A stretch of DNA of 64,000 bases. It comes from Eubacterium sp. AB3007 (lineage in GTDB: Bacteria > Bacillota > Clostridia > Peptostreptococcales > Anaerovoracaceae). Location: the NCBI RefSeq assembly GCF_000688015.1, contig NZ_JIAD01000001.1:992001-1056000 (forward strand), given 5' to 3'. Below the pieces are notes generated by a model. The model made no database searches. It was not told where the DNA came from and saw only the letters and a list, made by a program, of their open reading frames with translations. The position numbers and the translations under genes were made by a program. Shown here piece after piece: positions 51,829-59,940 of the stretch. How positions within the stretch are numbered: position 1 is the stretch's first letter; each line of letters opens with the position of its first letter.

Positions 51829-52082
51829 TCGTCTTTGTCATGGCGGCCGCCCCTTGCTTGCCCCAGTCGGCCGCACGCCCTTCCATGCACATTCTTCCGT
51901 CATATGCCTCAAGTACAATAATCAACGGAATTCTGGGAGTTCCAAGGTGTCCAGGAAGGCCTTCCTTCGCTGCCTGCAGAGCTAAAGTGTATAGGGCAAC
52001 GTGTAAAAAACGATTCTCTCTTTACTTCCTAATAATACTTTTCAGACTATTACCTTATATTACATATTATTCCATATATTCC
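51829..52082. other. Intergenic region between cobalamin operon and nuclease-like gene
   Basis: No gene or clear structure other than promoters at each side. Several short frames cross it but have no ribosome sites. Confidence 0.5.
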
Positions 52083-52111
52083 TTGACATTCCATACGCGT
52101 CGGAGTATAAT
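52083..52111 (+). promoter_or_regulatory. Consensus promoter of the nuclease-like gene
   Basis: TTGACA (52083-52088), 17 nt, TATAAT (52106-52111). Confidence 0.8.
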
Positions 52112-52139
52112 CCTGATACCGAAAGGAAAGGAGGCAGGC

Positions 52140-52787
52140 ATGATCACTACTAACGATATACTTGTGGATCCGTTGACGGAACTATTTCATAGAAAAGAGC
52201 TTTGTGATAACGCTATGTCCTGCCTACCTGTCGGACGTCTTGCAAGCTCTGAAAAGAACGGGCAGCTTTACTACGAAGGCTTTGTGGACGGCCAGCGGTT
52301 CACCCTGAAGCGGGACGACCCCCGGATTACAGCGTTTTCTGACAGGCATCTCGTCGCAGCCACCCAAAAAGCCATTTCCAGAAAGATCCACTCTCTGGAG
52401 CGGGGAAAAATCGAACCGATCGTATTTGATCCAAACCTACTCTTGCCGTCCATATCACGTGTCTACCAGCACCCAAGCACGGAGATCTTTAGGGCGATGG
52501 GCTTTCAGGATGCGAGGAACTGGGCAACTGCGCCTTACGAGAAAAATGAAAACCATCCCGAAAGCCTGATCATTCGTTCCAAACAGGGGACGCTGGTGCG
52601 CTCGCGTATCGAGGCCGGTTTGATGGATATCTATGCTGATCTGTATGACGAATTTGGCGTCCTGATCCGGTACGAGCCTGCCTTCACCGATATCCTTTAC
52701 ACTTTCGAAGGTCCCGGCGGCAGCCTCGACTATCCATTTCTGAAGGAACAGATCCGAAGCTTTATCCTTAGGAATCTGACCTTCTGA
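52140..52787 (+). CDS. Orphan protein with a truncated nuclease-like C-terminus
   Basis: 215 residues, ATG at 52140 after GGAAAGGAGG. The C-terminal part (SLIIRSKQGTLVRSRIEAGLMDIYADLYDEFGVLIRYEPAF) resembles the start of PD-(D/E)XK-type domains seen in clostridial proteins (RSKxE...GxxxRYEP), but the family's following YPDF-type catalytic strand is missing and the protein ends about 30 residues later. The rest has no recognised domain. It may be a shortened or inactive nuclease relative, or an unrelated protein. Single-gene unit with a strong promoter. Confidence 0.6.
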   Translation: MITTNDILVDPLTELFHRKELCDNAMSCLPVGRLASSEKNGQLYYEGFVDGQRFTLKRDDPRITAFSDRHLVAATQKAISRKIHSLERGKIEPIVFDPNLLLPSISRVYQHPSTEIFRAMGFQDARNWATAPYEKNENHPESLIIRSKQGTLVRSRIEAGLMDIYADLYDEFGVLIRYEPAFTDILYTFEGPGGSLDYPFLKEQIRSFILRNLTF

Positions 52788-52868
52788 GTTCCCAAACTGA
52801 CTCCCTTATGATACACTGTAAACAGACAGGTTCCAGGGGAGAACCGAATAGAAAGAAAGGAGACCGCT

Positions 52869-53576
52869 ATGTCATTACATATTTCCACCAGCCCTCAGGC
52901 AAAACCCGCCCCATCCGTACTGATGCCGGGAGATCCCCTTCGGGCGCAGTTCATCGCTGAGAATTACCTGGATGGCGCCGTGCGCTACTCCGAGATCCGT
53001 AACATGTATGGATATACCGGCACCTACAAGGGTGTCCCTGTTTCTGTTCAGGGAAGCGGCATGGGCATGCCTTCCATGGGCATCTACTCCTACGAGCTTT
53101 TCACAGCGCATGGCGTTGAGAACATCATCCGAATCGGCACCGCCGGTTCCTTCAACCCGACCATCAAGGTAGGCGATATCGTCTGTGGTCTTGCCGCCTC
53201 CACCGATTCCAACTACCAGCACGCTTTTGATGTGCCCGGTCTATACGCCCCCTGCGCCAGTTATGGTCTTCTGCAGAAGCTTCAGGCTGCCAGCGAGGAC
53301 AGCGGCATCCCCTTCACCGCTGGCAACATCGTATCCTGCGACGTTTTCTATGAGACCACCGACGACTGGTGGAAGCGCTGGGCCAATATGGGTGTCATGG
53401 CTGTGGAGATGGAAGCGGCAGCTCTCTACATGAACGCCGCCTACACCGGTAAGAACGCCCTGGCTATCATGACCATCAGCGACCACTTCGTCACCGGCGA
53501 CAAAGCCACCGCGGAAGAGCGTCAGAAGACCTTCACCGACATGATGGAACTGGCGCTGGAGGCTGCAGTCAGGTAG
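52869..53576 (+). CDS. deoD: Purine nucleoside phosphorylase DeoD-type
   Basis: Phosphorolysis of purine nucleosides in salvage. 235 residues, hexameric DeoD family: VLMPGDPLRAQFIAENYL, YTGTYKGVPVSVQGSGMGMPSMGIYSYEL, RIGTAGSFNP, MAVEMEAAALY, ISDHFVTGD. AGAAAGGAGAC precedes the ATG. Monocistronic with its own hairpin downstream. Confidence 0.96.
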   Translation: MSLHISTSPQAKPAPSVLMPGDPLRAQFIAENYLDGAVRYSEIRNMYGYTGTYKGVPVSVQGSGMGMPSMGIYSYELFTAHGVENIIRIGTAGSFNPTIKVGDIVCGLAASTDSNYQHAFDVPGLYAPCASYGLLQKLQAASEDSGIPFTAGNIVSCDVFYETTDDWWKRWANMGVMAVEMEAAALYMNAAYTGKNALAIMTISDHFVTGDKATAEERQKTFTDMMELALEAAVR

Positions 53577-53605
53577 CAGGTTTTCCAACCCTTCAGTAAA
53601 GCATT

Positions 53606-53633
53606 CAGACCTCCTGCTGCTGCAGGAGGTCTG
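53606..53633. terminator. Hairpin between converging deoD and zinc-ribbon genes
   Basis: CAGACCTCCTGC and GCAGGAGGTCTG form a 12-bp perfect stem around TGCT. T content after it is modest on both strands. Confidence 0.65.
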
Positions 53634-53683
53634 ATATTGCCTTGTAACTTCAATTTTCAGAAAGATTCTGACTACCCTATTAC

Positions 53684-53872
53684 CTACTCTACTTCTTCAT
53701 AATCTGCGTCATCCAGTGTGCGTGCTCCGTCCTTCTCATAGATACCAGGTTCATCGCACACCGGACAATGTCCGAAGTCATCCCCGAATTCCGGGATCAG
53801 ATCGATGGCATATTTGAACTTTCTGCCACACTTCGGGCAGTGATAGTACATAAATCCAGGTCCCCAGGTCAT
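53684..53872 (-). CDS. Small zinc-ribbon protein
   Basis: 62 residues (MTWGPGFMYYHCPKCGRKFKYAIDLIPEF) with two CxxC pairs, CPKC and CPVC, 23 residues apart, enough for one zinc site; acidic C-terminus. The ATG has AAGGAGG upstream. Last gene of the sigma-54 operon with hydroxyacyl-CoA dehydrogenase and BKACE copy 2, so it may be an accessory or regulatory protein for that pathway. Confidence 0.8.
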   Translation of the reverse strand: MTWGPGFMYYHCPKCGRKFKYAIDLIPEFGDDFGHCPVCDEPGIYEKDGARTLDDADYEEVE

Positions 53873-53934
53873 AGGTCTTCCTCCTTACTTTTGATCCGCA
53901 GCTGCAGGGCCAGTCCCACAACTGTCTGAAACCA

Positions 53935-54786
53935 CTATTTCAGGCCCAGGATCTGACGTGCTTCATCCGGAGTAGCAGGCTCGCATCCGAACTCACGGAT
54001 TACGCGAACAGCTCTCTCGATGAACTGCTTGTTGCTGTCAGCAAGCTGTCCCTTAGCATACATAACGTTGTCTTCCATTCCAACACGGATGTTTCCGCCC
54101 AGAGCGATGGCAGCGTACATGATCTCCATTGCACTGTGGCCAACTCCGAAGCAGGACCATGTGGAACCCGGGCACAGCTGGTCCATGGTTTCTTTCATGA
54201 ATACCAGGTTCTTGGTGTTTCCTGGGATACCATTAGCACATCCCATGCAGAACTGGAAGTGCAACGGGGTCTTCAGGACGCCCTTCTTGACGTAATAAGC
54301 AGCATTGGCGATCATGCCCGGATCGAACGCTTCGATCTCCGGCTTGGTGTTGGTCTCCTGGAACAGGGCACCCAGTTCCTCCAGGAACTTCGGGCTGTTC
54401 AGGAACAGGCCGCTGTTCAGCCAGTTCATGGAACCGCAGTCATAGGAAGCCATCTCCGGCTTCAGTTCCTTCACGTGCTCCATTCTGGTCTCGTCGGTAG
54501 CGTTGATGTCACCGGATGTGGTCAGGTTCAGAATGATATCGCAGTCAGGATAACGCTCGTGGATCAGTTCCACGGTCTCACGGAACAGGTTGTGGTCCAT
54601 GGTTCCGTCACCATTCTCATCTCTCATGTGCAGATGAGCGATAGCAGCGCCTGCCTTCCAGCACTCATAAACATCGTCGGCGATTTCAGACGGTGTCATC
54701 GGCACGTTCGGGTTATTCTCCTTCTTCGGCCATGCGCCAGTGACAGCAGCGGTGATGATTCTCTTGTTCTTCAAAGCTTTATCCAT
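53935..54786 (-). CDS. Beta-keto acid cleavage enzyme (BKACE), copy 2
   Basis: 283 residues, paralogue of the gene at 23685. Zinc ligands HLHMRD near 50 and the Glu of GMEDNVMYAKG near 230; other conserved blocks are LNLTTSGDINATDETR and STWSCFGVGH. It follows the hydroxyacyl-CoA dehydrogenase-like gene by 14 nt, an arrangement that fits oxidation of a beta-hydroxy acid followed by acetyl-CoA dependent cleavage of the keto acid. Substrate unknown; differences from copy 1 around HMRDENGDGT suggest a different side chain. Confidence 0.88.
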   Translation of the reverse strand: MDKALKNKRIITAAVTGAWPKKENNPNVPMTPSEIADDVYECWKAGAAIAHLHMRDENGDGTMDHNLFRETVELIHERYPDCDIILNLTTSGDINATDETRMEHVKELKPEMASYDCGSMNWLNSGLFLNSPKFLEELGALFQETNTKPEIEAFDPGMIANAAYYVKKGVLKTPLHFQFCMGCANGIPGNTKNLVFMKETMDQLCPGSTWSCFGVGHSAMEIMYAAIALGGNIRVGMEDNVMYAKGQLADSNKQFIERAVRVIREFGCEPATPDEARQILGLK

Positions 54787-54800
54787 TGTATATTTCCTCC

Positions 54801-55727
54801 TTATTTATATAACATTTTGATCAGATAGGCGTTCAGGTCCTCGTTGCACTTCTTGATGTCTTCCTGAGACCACTTATAAAACCCTTCTCCGCTCTTGAAT
54901 CCCATCTTCCCCTCTTCCTTCATCTTGACCAGGAGTGGAGACGGACGGTGGCTGTCCTCGATGTGTTCCAACACATAATCATGAATGTTGTAAGTCAGAT
55001 CAGTACCGACCATGTCAGAATTCTCAAGGGGTGCCAACTGGGGCAACCGCAGCCCAAAAGAGTTCTTGATGGCCGTATCGACGGTGGCCGCGTCGGCGAT
55101 GCCATTCTCTACGATGGAGATAGCCTCCCTCCACAAAGCATGCTGCAACCGGTTTGCGATGAACCCTGGCACATCCTTATTGCACAAGCAGGGCTTCTTT
55201 CCGATCTTTGTCATGAACTCCATGACGGTATCCGCGGTCTCCTGGCTGGTGGCATCGGTACGGACCACTTCCACCAGGGGGATCAGATGTCCCGGATTCC
55301 AGAAGTGCGTTCCGGCAAACCGCTCGCGGTATTTCAGTTCCTGACTGATCTCAGACGGACTCATGACAGAAGTATTGGTGCAGAAGATGCAGTCCGGACG
55401 GCAACGCTCTTCCAGTTTGGCGAAGGTCTCTCTCTTGAGATCCATGTTCTCAAAGACGGCCTCAATGACCAGATCCGCATTCCTGACACCGTCGCTGTCC
55501 AGATCCTCGGTGAAGGAGATCCGGCGCAGTCGTTCTTCCAGTTCTTCTTCAGACAATACACCGGCCTCTACCAGCTGACGGGTGTTCTGGCGGATTCCGT
55601 CCTGTACGTCCACCGGGCGCACATCATAGATCACGACCTGATACTCGGCCACAGAAGACACGACATAGGCGATATTCTTGCCCATCAGTCCGCCGCCAAC
55701 GACCAGTACATTCTTAATATCCTTCAT
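54801..55727 (-). CDS. 3-hydroxyacyl-CoA dehydrogenase family protein
   Basis: 308 residues from the ATG at 55727 with AGGTAGGAAC upstream. Rossmann motif VVGGGLMGKNIA, catalytic Ser in TNTSVMSPSE, His and Glu in THFWNPGHLIPLVEVV, Asn in FIANRL. This is the acting set for oxidation of 3-hydroxyacyl-CoA or free beta-hydroxy acids. The partner gene downstream (BKACE) suggests its product is a free beta-keto acid, so it need not be the butyrate-pathway enzyme. First gene behind a sigma-54 promoter. Confidence 0.88.
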   Translation of the reverse strand: MKDIKNVLVVGGGLMGKNIAYVVSSVAEYQVVIYDVRPVDVQDGIRQNTRQLVEAGVLSEEELEERLRRISFTEDLDSDGVRNADLVIEAVFENMDLKRETFAKLEERCRPDCIFCTNTSVMSPSEISQELKYRERFAGTHFWNPGHLIPLVEVVRTDATSQETADTVMEFMTKIGKKPCLCNKDVPGFIANRLQHALWREAISIVENGIADAATVDTAIKNSFGLRLPQLAPLENSDMVGTDLTYNIHDYVLEHIEDSHRPSPLLVKMKEEGKMGFKSGEGFYKWSQEDIKKCNEDLNAYLIKMLYK

Positions 55728-55799
55728 GTTCCTACCTTTCCGGGTCCGGCGAATCCACCAACCCAACGATCCTTCATATATATTCTTATTTACTTATAT

Positions 55800-55816
55800 A
55801 AGCAACCACCATGCCA
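55800..55816 (-). promoter_or_regulatory. Sigma-54 promoter of the dehydrogenase-BKACE-zinc ribbon operon
   Basis: Minus strand TGGCAT (55811-55816), GGTGG, TTGCTT (55800-55805); 73 nt before the start codon. The TTGCA-type activator motif of the other two operons is not seen here. Confidence 0.75.
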
Positions 55817-55875
55817 ACGGACCGGTTCCTTCAGATTTCAACCTTTTCACCTATCCTCACACCTATCAGGCAGTC

Positions 55876-55930
55876 GCAAAAAAACAACATGTCTCAGTTT
55901 CGCAACTAAAAAGTTGTGTAACCGAGACAT
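55876..55930 (-). terminator. Terminator after murE
   Basis: Two 19-nt arms (55889-55907 and 55912-55930, 16 pairs) form a long stem; on the minus strand TTGTTTTTTT follows. Confidence 0.85.
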
Positions 55931-55997
55931 CCCCTCATGGTCAAATCAGACATACTTCACATATTGGTCATGCAGCGCAGTCAGACCCTCGCATTGC

Positions 55998-57458
55998 CTA
56001 ACCAAGCCGCTTCTTCAATTGCCGACGCATCACAATGTGATCTCCATCCCAGGGAGCACGTCCCTCTTCCATATACATGTAAGGTTCGTCCCCTTTGCCC
56101 AGAATCAACACCACATCGCCGGTATTGGCCATATCCAGCAAGGCGCCGATGGCCTCCTCCCGATCCAGGATCACCTGATAAGGACAGCCTGCCCTTTCCA
56201 CGCCCACAGCTAATTCTCTGGCCACCTCTGCGGGATCTGCATCCCGAGGATCCTCCAGAGTCAGCACGATCCCGTCACAGTAGCGCCCCGCAATCTCCCC
56301 CATAACAGGGCGTTTCTCGATATCCCGTTTGCCGGGGCATCCGAACCCCGCGTAGATGTGACCGTCCTTTCCGGCTATTTCCCTGGCAAACTGAAAGATC
56401 TTCTCATAGCCATCCGGGGTGTGTGCATAGTCCACGATGGCCATAAAGTCCTGGCCCTCGTCAATAATCTCCATACGCCCCTCCACCTGGGGGATAGAGT
56501 CTGCCCGGGCGATGATATCTGCCAGAGGCATACCCATCTCATGCATGGCGGCCATGGCTGACAGCAGATTGCTCACGTTGTACTTGGCAAGCAGGTTGGT
56601 CTTCACCGGATAATGCTCACCGCCGTGCTCCAGCACGAAGGACGTCCCCCGCTGTCCATATTCCAGTTCCCTTGCCACATAGTCCGCCGGCGTATCAATA
56701 CCATAGGTCACATACCGGCAGGCACAGACCTCCTTCAACAGATCGATACTGGCTGCATCATCCGCATTCAGCACCGCCACACCAGAAGGCTTGATACCGC
56801 GGAACAGCAGGCTCTTCGCCTGCATGTAGTTTTCCATGGTCTTGTGGTAATCCAGATGATCCCAGGTCATGTTGGTGAAGATAGCGCAGTCAAAATCCAC
56901 CTTCTCCACACGCCGCATGGCCAGCCCGTGAGAACTGACCTCCATGGCCACGGCCTCCGCGCCCCGTTTGCGCATCTCTGCCAGATCGCTGTGGACCTCG
57001 ATCACATCCGGGGTGGTCAGAGACGGAAGCACGTCCATGTCCCCGAACCGCACACCGTTTGTCCCCATGTAGCCACAGGGCGCATAACCACCGTAGATCC
57101 ACTCGATTATGCTGGATACAGTGGTCTTGCCATTGGTGCCGGTGACCCCGAACACGGTCATCTCCCGGCTGGGACTTCCGTAGAAAAGATCACTGAGCCG
57201 CCCCTGCTCCCCCTTCACATCGTCACACTGAAAGAACACTGGCATTACCCCGCCCCCGTACTGAGAAACGTCTACCGGCTCACTATGCACCACGGCAACA
57301 GCCCCGTTTTTGACAGCACTTCCGATGAACTTATGTCCGTCCAGAGCCGTACCCTTGATGGCAAAGAATATGTTCCCGGGTCTTACACTCCGGGAATCCA
57401 CAGAGAGACCGGTCACCTCCAGGGCCGGTGCTCCCTCAAACATTTCGCTAAGATACAT
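55998..57458 (-). CDS. murE: UDP-N-acetylmuramoyl-tripeptide synthetase (MurE family)
   Basis: Adds the third residue of the peptidoglycan stem peptide. 486 residues from the ATG at 57458 after AGGAGGGA. ATP site GVTGTNGKTTVSS, central MTWDHLDYH, C-terminal domain. The residue-3 selecting motif reads EDPRDADP where DAP enzymes usually have DNPR and Lys enzymes DNPA, and the usual GKGHE-like block reads GKGDEPY. The Arg favours DAP, but specificity is not settled. Follows nadE by 10 nt. Confidence 0.88.
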   Translation of the reverse strand: MYLSEMFEGAPALEVTGLSVDSRSVRPGNIFFAIKGTALDGHKFIGSAVKNGAVAVVHSEPVDVSQYGGGVMPVFFQCDDVKGEQGRLSDLFYGSPSREMTVFGVTGTNGKTTVSSIIEWIYGGYAPCGYMGTNGVRFGDMDVLPSLTTPDVIEVHSDLAEMRKRGAEAVAMEVSSHGLAMRRVEKVDFDCAIFTNMTWDHLDYHKTMENYMQAKSLLFRGIKPSGVAVLNADDAASIDLLKEVCACRYVTYGIDTPADYVARELEYGQRGTSFVLEHGGEHYPVKTNLLAKYNVSNLLSAMAAMHEMGMPLADIIARADSIPQVEGRMEIIDEGQDFMAIVDYAHTPDGYEKIFQFAREIAGKDGHIYAGFGCPGKRDIEKRPVMGEIAGRYCDGIVLTLEDPRDADPAEVARELAVGVERAGCPYQVILDREEAIGALLDMANTGDVVLILGKGDEPYMYMEEGRAPWDGDHIVMRRQLKKRLG

Positions 57459-57468
57459 AGGTTCCCTC

Positions 57469-58242
57469 CTACTTCGCCTTGATGCTCCCGGCGTACTCAA
57501 ATGCCGGCATCAGGGAGAGCTTGAACAGGTTTACTTTGTGACGATGGTCGATGTTGGCCTTCACCTCCGGATCCTCGCAGACACCGGTCCGGATGTAGCG
57601 ATCCAGAGCATCATAGGTGAAGCCCAGGTTCTCTTCATCCGTAAGAGGGGTCAGACCGTCAATGGGAACTTTGTAGACCAGGTCGTGAGGCAGCCCCAGG
57701 ACTTCGCCCACCGCACGCACCTCCTGAACCGTCAGTCTGCAAAGTGGAGAGAAATCTCCGGCGCCGTCGCCGTAGCGGGTGTTGTAGCCCACCCAGTCTT
57801 CTGACAAATTGCAGGTGTTGGCTACCCTGCCATTTCTGGACTGTGCTACTGCATAGGTCGCCGCCATCCGCAGCCTGGCCGGCAGATTGGTAATGGTCTG
57901 CGCAGAAGGCTCTGCCCCCATCTGTGTACGCATCTCCTCCAGGATTCCATCAAAAGCCGCGCGGATGTTCAGGATCACGTGGTCGATGCCCAGATGCGCC
58001 ACCAGTTTCTGGCTGGCGTCGATATCCGCCTGCTCTCCATTAGGGAGCAGCACGCCGAACACTCGCTCCCTGCCCAGCGCTTCTACACAAAGCCCTGCGA
58101 CCACAGAACTGTCCTTGCCGCCGCTGATCGCCACCACCGCATTGCAGCCCGGTCCGTTCTCTTCAAAAAAGTCTCTTATCCACTGTACGATCTCATCCTT
58201 GACACGAACAGGATCGAAATGATCATCATAATACTTACCCAT
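57469..58242 (-). CDS. nadE: NH3-dependent NAD+ synthetase
   Basis: Converts deamido-NAD to NAD with ATP and ammonia. 257 residues, PP-loop SGGKDSS at 40-46, then ALGRERVFGVLLPNGEQADID, CNLSEDWVGYNTRYGDGAGDFSP, SAEL-like DGLTPLTDEENLGF. No glutaminase domain, so it uses ammonia. The ATG at 58242 (MGKYYDDHFDP) is preferred. First gene of a nadE-murE pair. Confidence 0.93.
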   Translation of the reverse strand: MGKYYDDHFDPVRVKDEIVQWIRDFFEENGPGCNAVVAISGGKDSSVVAGLCVEALGRERVFGVLLPNGEQADIDASQKLVAHLGIDHVILNIRAAFDGILEEMRTQMGAEPSAQTITNLPARLRMAATYAVAQSRNGRVANTCNLSEDWVGYNTRYGDGAGDFSPLCRLTVQEVRAVGEVLGLPHDLVYKVPIDGLTPLTDEENLGFTYDALDRYIRTGVCEDPEVKANIDHRHKVNLFKLSLMPAFEYAGSIKAK

Positions 58243-58274
58243 ACTGACACTCCTTTGTAATCTCATCTGCACCT

Positions 58275-58303
58275 ATTCTATCACATTCCATGCGGTTTCA
58301 CAA
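58275..58303 (-). promoter_or_regulatory. Promoter of nadE-murE
   Basis: Minus strand TTGTGA (58298-58303), 17 nt, TAGAAT (58275-58280). Confidence 0.6.
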
Positions 58304-58391
58304 TTTCTTCCCTCATATTTTACTTCACCTAGCTTCCAGAACATGGTATACTTAAGCATATAAGATAACGTTCCGACCGAAAGGAGTCATT

Positions 58392-59069
58392 ATGCAATAT
58401 AAAATCATCGGGGACAACTTCCCTACCGTCATCTGCAATCTGAACGCAGGAGAGAAAATGATCACCGAGAGTGGTGCCATGGCATGGATGAGTCCCAACA
58501 TGAAGATGGAAACTGTTGGCGGCGGCGTCAAGAAAGCCCTTGGACGTATGTTCTCCGGCGACACACTGTTCCAGAACCACTATACCGCGCAGGGCGGGCC
58601 TGGTGAGATTGCCTTCGCCTCCTCCTTCCCTGGCAAGATCGTCCCCATTGAGCTCAAACCAGGCATGGAATTCATCGTTCAGAAGTCTGCCTTCCTGGCC
58701 AGCGAGACCGGTGTCAATCTGGACATCTTCTTCCGCAAGAAATTAGGCGCTGGCCTTTTCGGCGGCGAGGGATTCATCATGCAGAAACTGTCTGGACAGG
58801 GAATCTGCTTCATCGAGATCGACGGTGCCCTCCACGAGTACACACTGGCTGCTGGCCAGAGCATCGTCATCGACACCGGTTACCTGGCCGGCATGGATGC
58901 CACCTGCACCATGGATATTCAGTCGGTTCCCGGCGTGAAGAACATGCTGCTGGGCGGAGAGGGGATCTTCAACACCGTGGTCCACGGTCCTGGCAGAGTT
59001 CTTCTGCAGACCATGCCGATCAACGCCGTAGCAGGCGCACTGAACCCTTACATCATCACTTCCAACTAG
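58392..59069 (+). CDS. TIGR00266 / AIM24 family protein
   Basis: 225 residues, beta-sandwich tandem-repeat protein of unknown function: GEKMITESGAMAWMSPNMKMET, RMFSGDTLFQNHYTAQGGPGEIAFAS, ELKPGMEFIVQKSAFLAS, GGEGIFNTVVHGPGRVLLQTMP. Family members are conserved in bacteria and as AIM24 in mitochondria. Start ATG after GAAAGGAG. Monocistronic with a strong terminator. Confidence 0.93.
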   Translation: MQYKIIGDNFPTVICNLNAGEKMITESGAMAWMSPNMKMETVGGGVKKALGRMFSGDTLFQNHYTAQGGPGEIAFASSFPGKIVPIELKPGMEFIVQKSAFLASETGVNLDIFFRKKLGAGLFGGEGFIMQKLSGQGICFIEIDGALHEYTLAAGQSIVIDTGYLAGMDATCTMDIQSVPGVKNMLLGGEGIFNTVVHGPGRVLLQTMPINAVAGALNPYIITSN

Positions 59070-59077
59070 TTTTTTCA

Positions 59078-59102
59078 GCCCGCCCCGCGGCGGGCCTTTT
59101 TT
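59078..59102 (+). terminator. Terminator after the TIGR00266 gene
   Basis: GCCCGCC-CCGC-GGCGGGC followed by C and six T. Confidence 0.92.
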
Positions 59103-59133
59103 CAGGCACCAGAGCCTGCCATACAGGAGAAAT

Positions 59134-59937
59134 ATGTATAGAAACATGATCAAAGACAGCAAACGCATTGTCATCAAAGTAGGCACCAGCACCCTGACCC
59201 ACGAAAACGGGAAACTGAACCTCCGCCGGATCGGCGATCTATGTCGTGTGATCACCGATCTGCACAACGCCGGCCGGGACATCATCCTGGTCACCTCCGG
59301 CGCCATCGGCGTGGGCATGGGCAAGCTGGGGATCGAGCGGCGTCCGGTGAGCCGGATCCAGCGCCAGGCGCTGGCGGCAGTTGGACAGTGCGAGCTGATG
59401 TTTATCTATGACAAACTTTTCGGAGAATTCAACCAGACGGTCGCCCAGGTGCTGGTGAACGCAGAAGCGGTGGACGAGCCTGTCTCCAGGCAGAACGTGC
59501 TGAATACCTTTGAGCAGTTGTTGGAGATCGGTGTCATCCCAATCGTAAACGAAAACGACACCGTCGGCACCGCGGAGCTGGATGGACACAGCATCGGGGA
59601 TAACGATACTCTATCCGCCATCGTAGCCACGCTGATCGATGCAGACGCGCTGGCTATCCTGACGGACATCGACGGGCTTTTCGACAAGAATCCCGCCAAG
59701 GATCCCACTGCCAGATTGATCCCCGTCGTACCGGAGATCACTCCGGAAATCATCAAGCTGGCCGGCAAACCCGGTTCCCGGCTGGGAACCGGTGGAATGG
59801 CCACCAAGGTGAGCGCAGCAGATATTACGACCATGGCAGGGATCCCCTGCTGTGTGCTGGCGGGAAACGACACAGATAACCTGTACCGTCTCTTCGACGG
59901 CGAAGAGATCGGTACTCTGTTTTTACCAAAGGAGTAA
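59134..59937 (+). CDS. proB: Glutamate 5-kinase
   Basis: First step of proline synthesis: phosphorylates glutamate. 267 residues, amino-acid kinase fold without the PUA domain, as in several Firmicutes. Motifs: VIKVGTSTLT, VTSGAIGVGMGKLG, NENDTVG, GDNDTLSAIVA, GTGGMATKVSAA. Directly before proA (3 nt gap). Confidence 0.96.
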   Translation: MYRNMIKDSKRIVIKVGTSTLTHENGKLNLRRIGDLCRVITDLHNAGRDIILVTSGAIGVGMGKLGIERRPVSRIQRQALAAVGQCELMFIYDKLFGEFNQTVAQVLVNAEAVDEPVSRQNVLNTFEQLLEIGVIPIVNENDTVGTAELDGHSIGDNDTLSAIVATLIDADALAILTDIDGLFDKNPAKDPTARLIPVVPEITPEIIKLAGKPGSRLGTGGMATKVSAADITTMAGIPCCVLAGNDTDNLYRLFDGEEIGTLFLPKE

Positions 59938-59940
59938 CCA

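Noticed and set aside
51731..51925. A 64-codon minus-strand open frame upstream of the cobalamin operon ending in CSCCA
   Set aside because: It covers the clear promoter of the operon (51800-51828) and has no ribosome site at a suitable start; its Cys-rich end is more likely chance.
55889..55930. Long inverted repeat upstream of the third sigma-54 promoter considered as an activator site
   Set aside because: It is followed on the minus strand by a T-run and lies right after murE, so a terminator explains it better.
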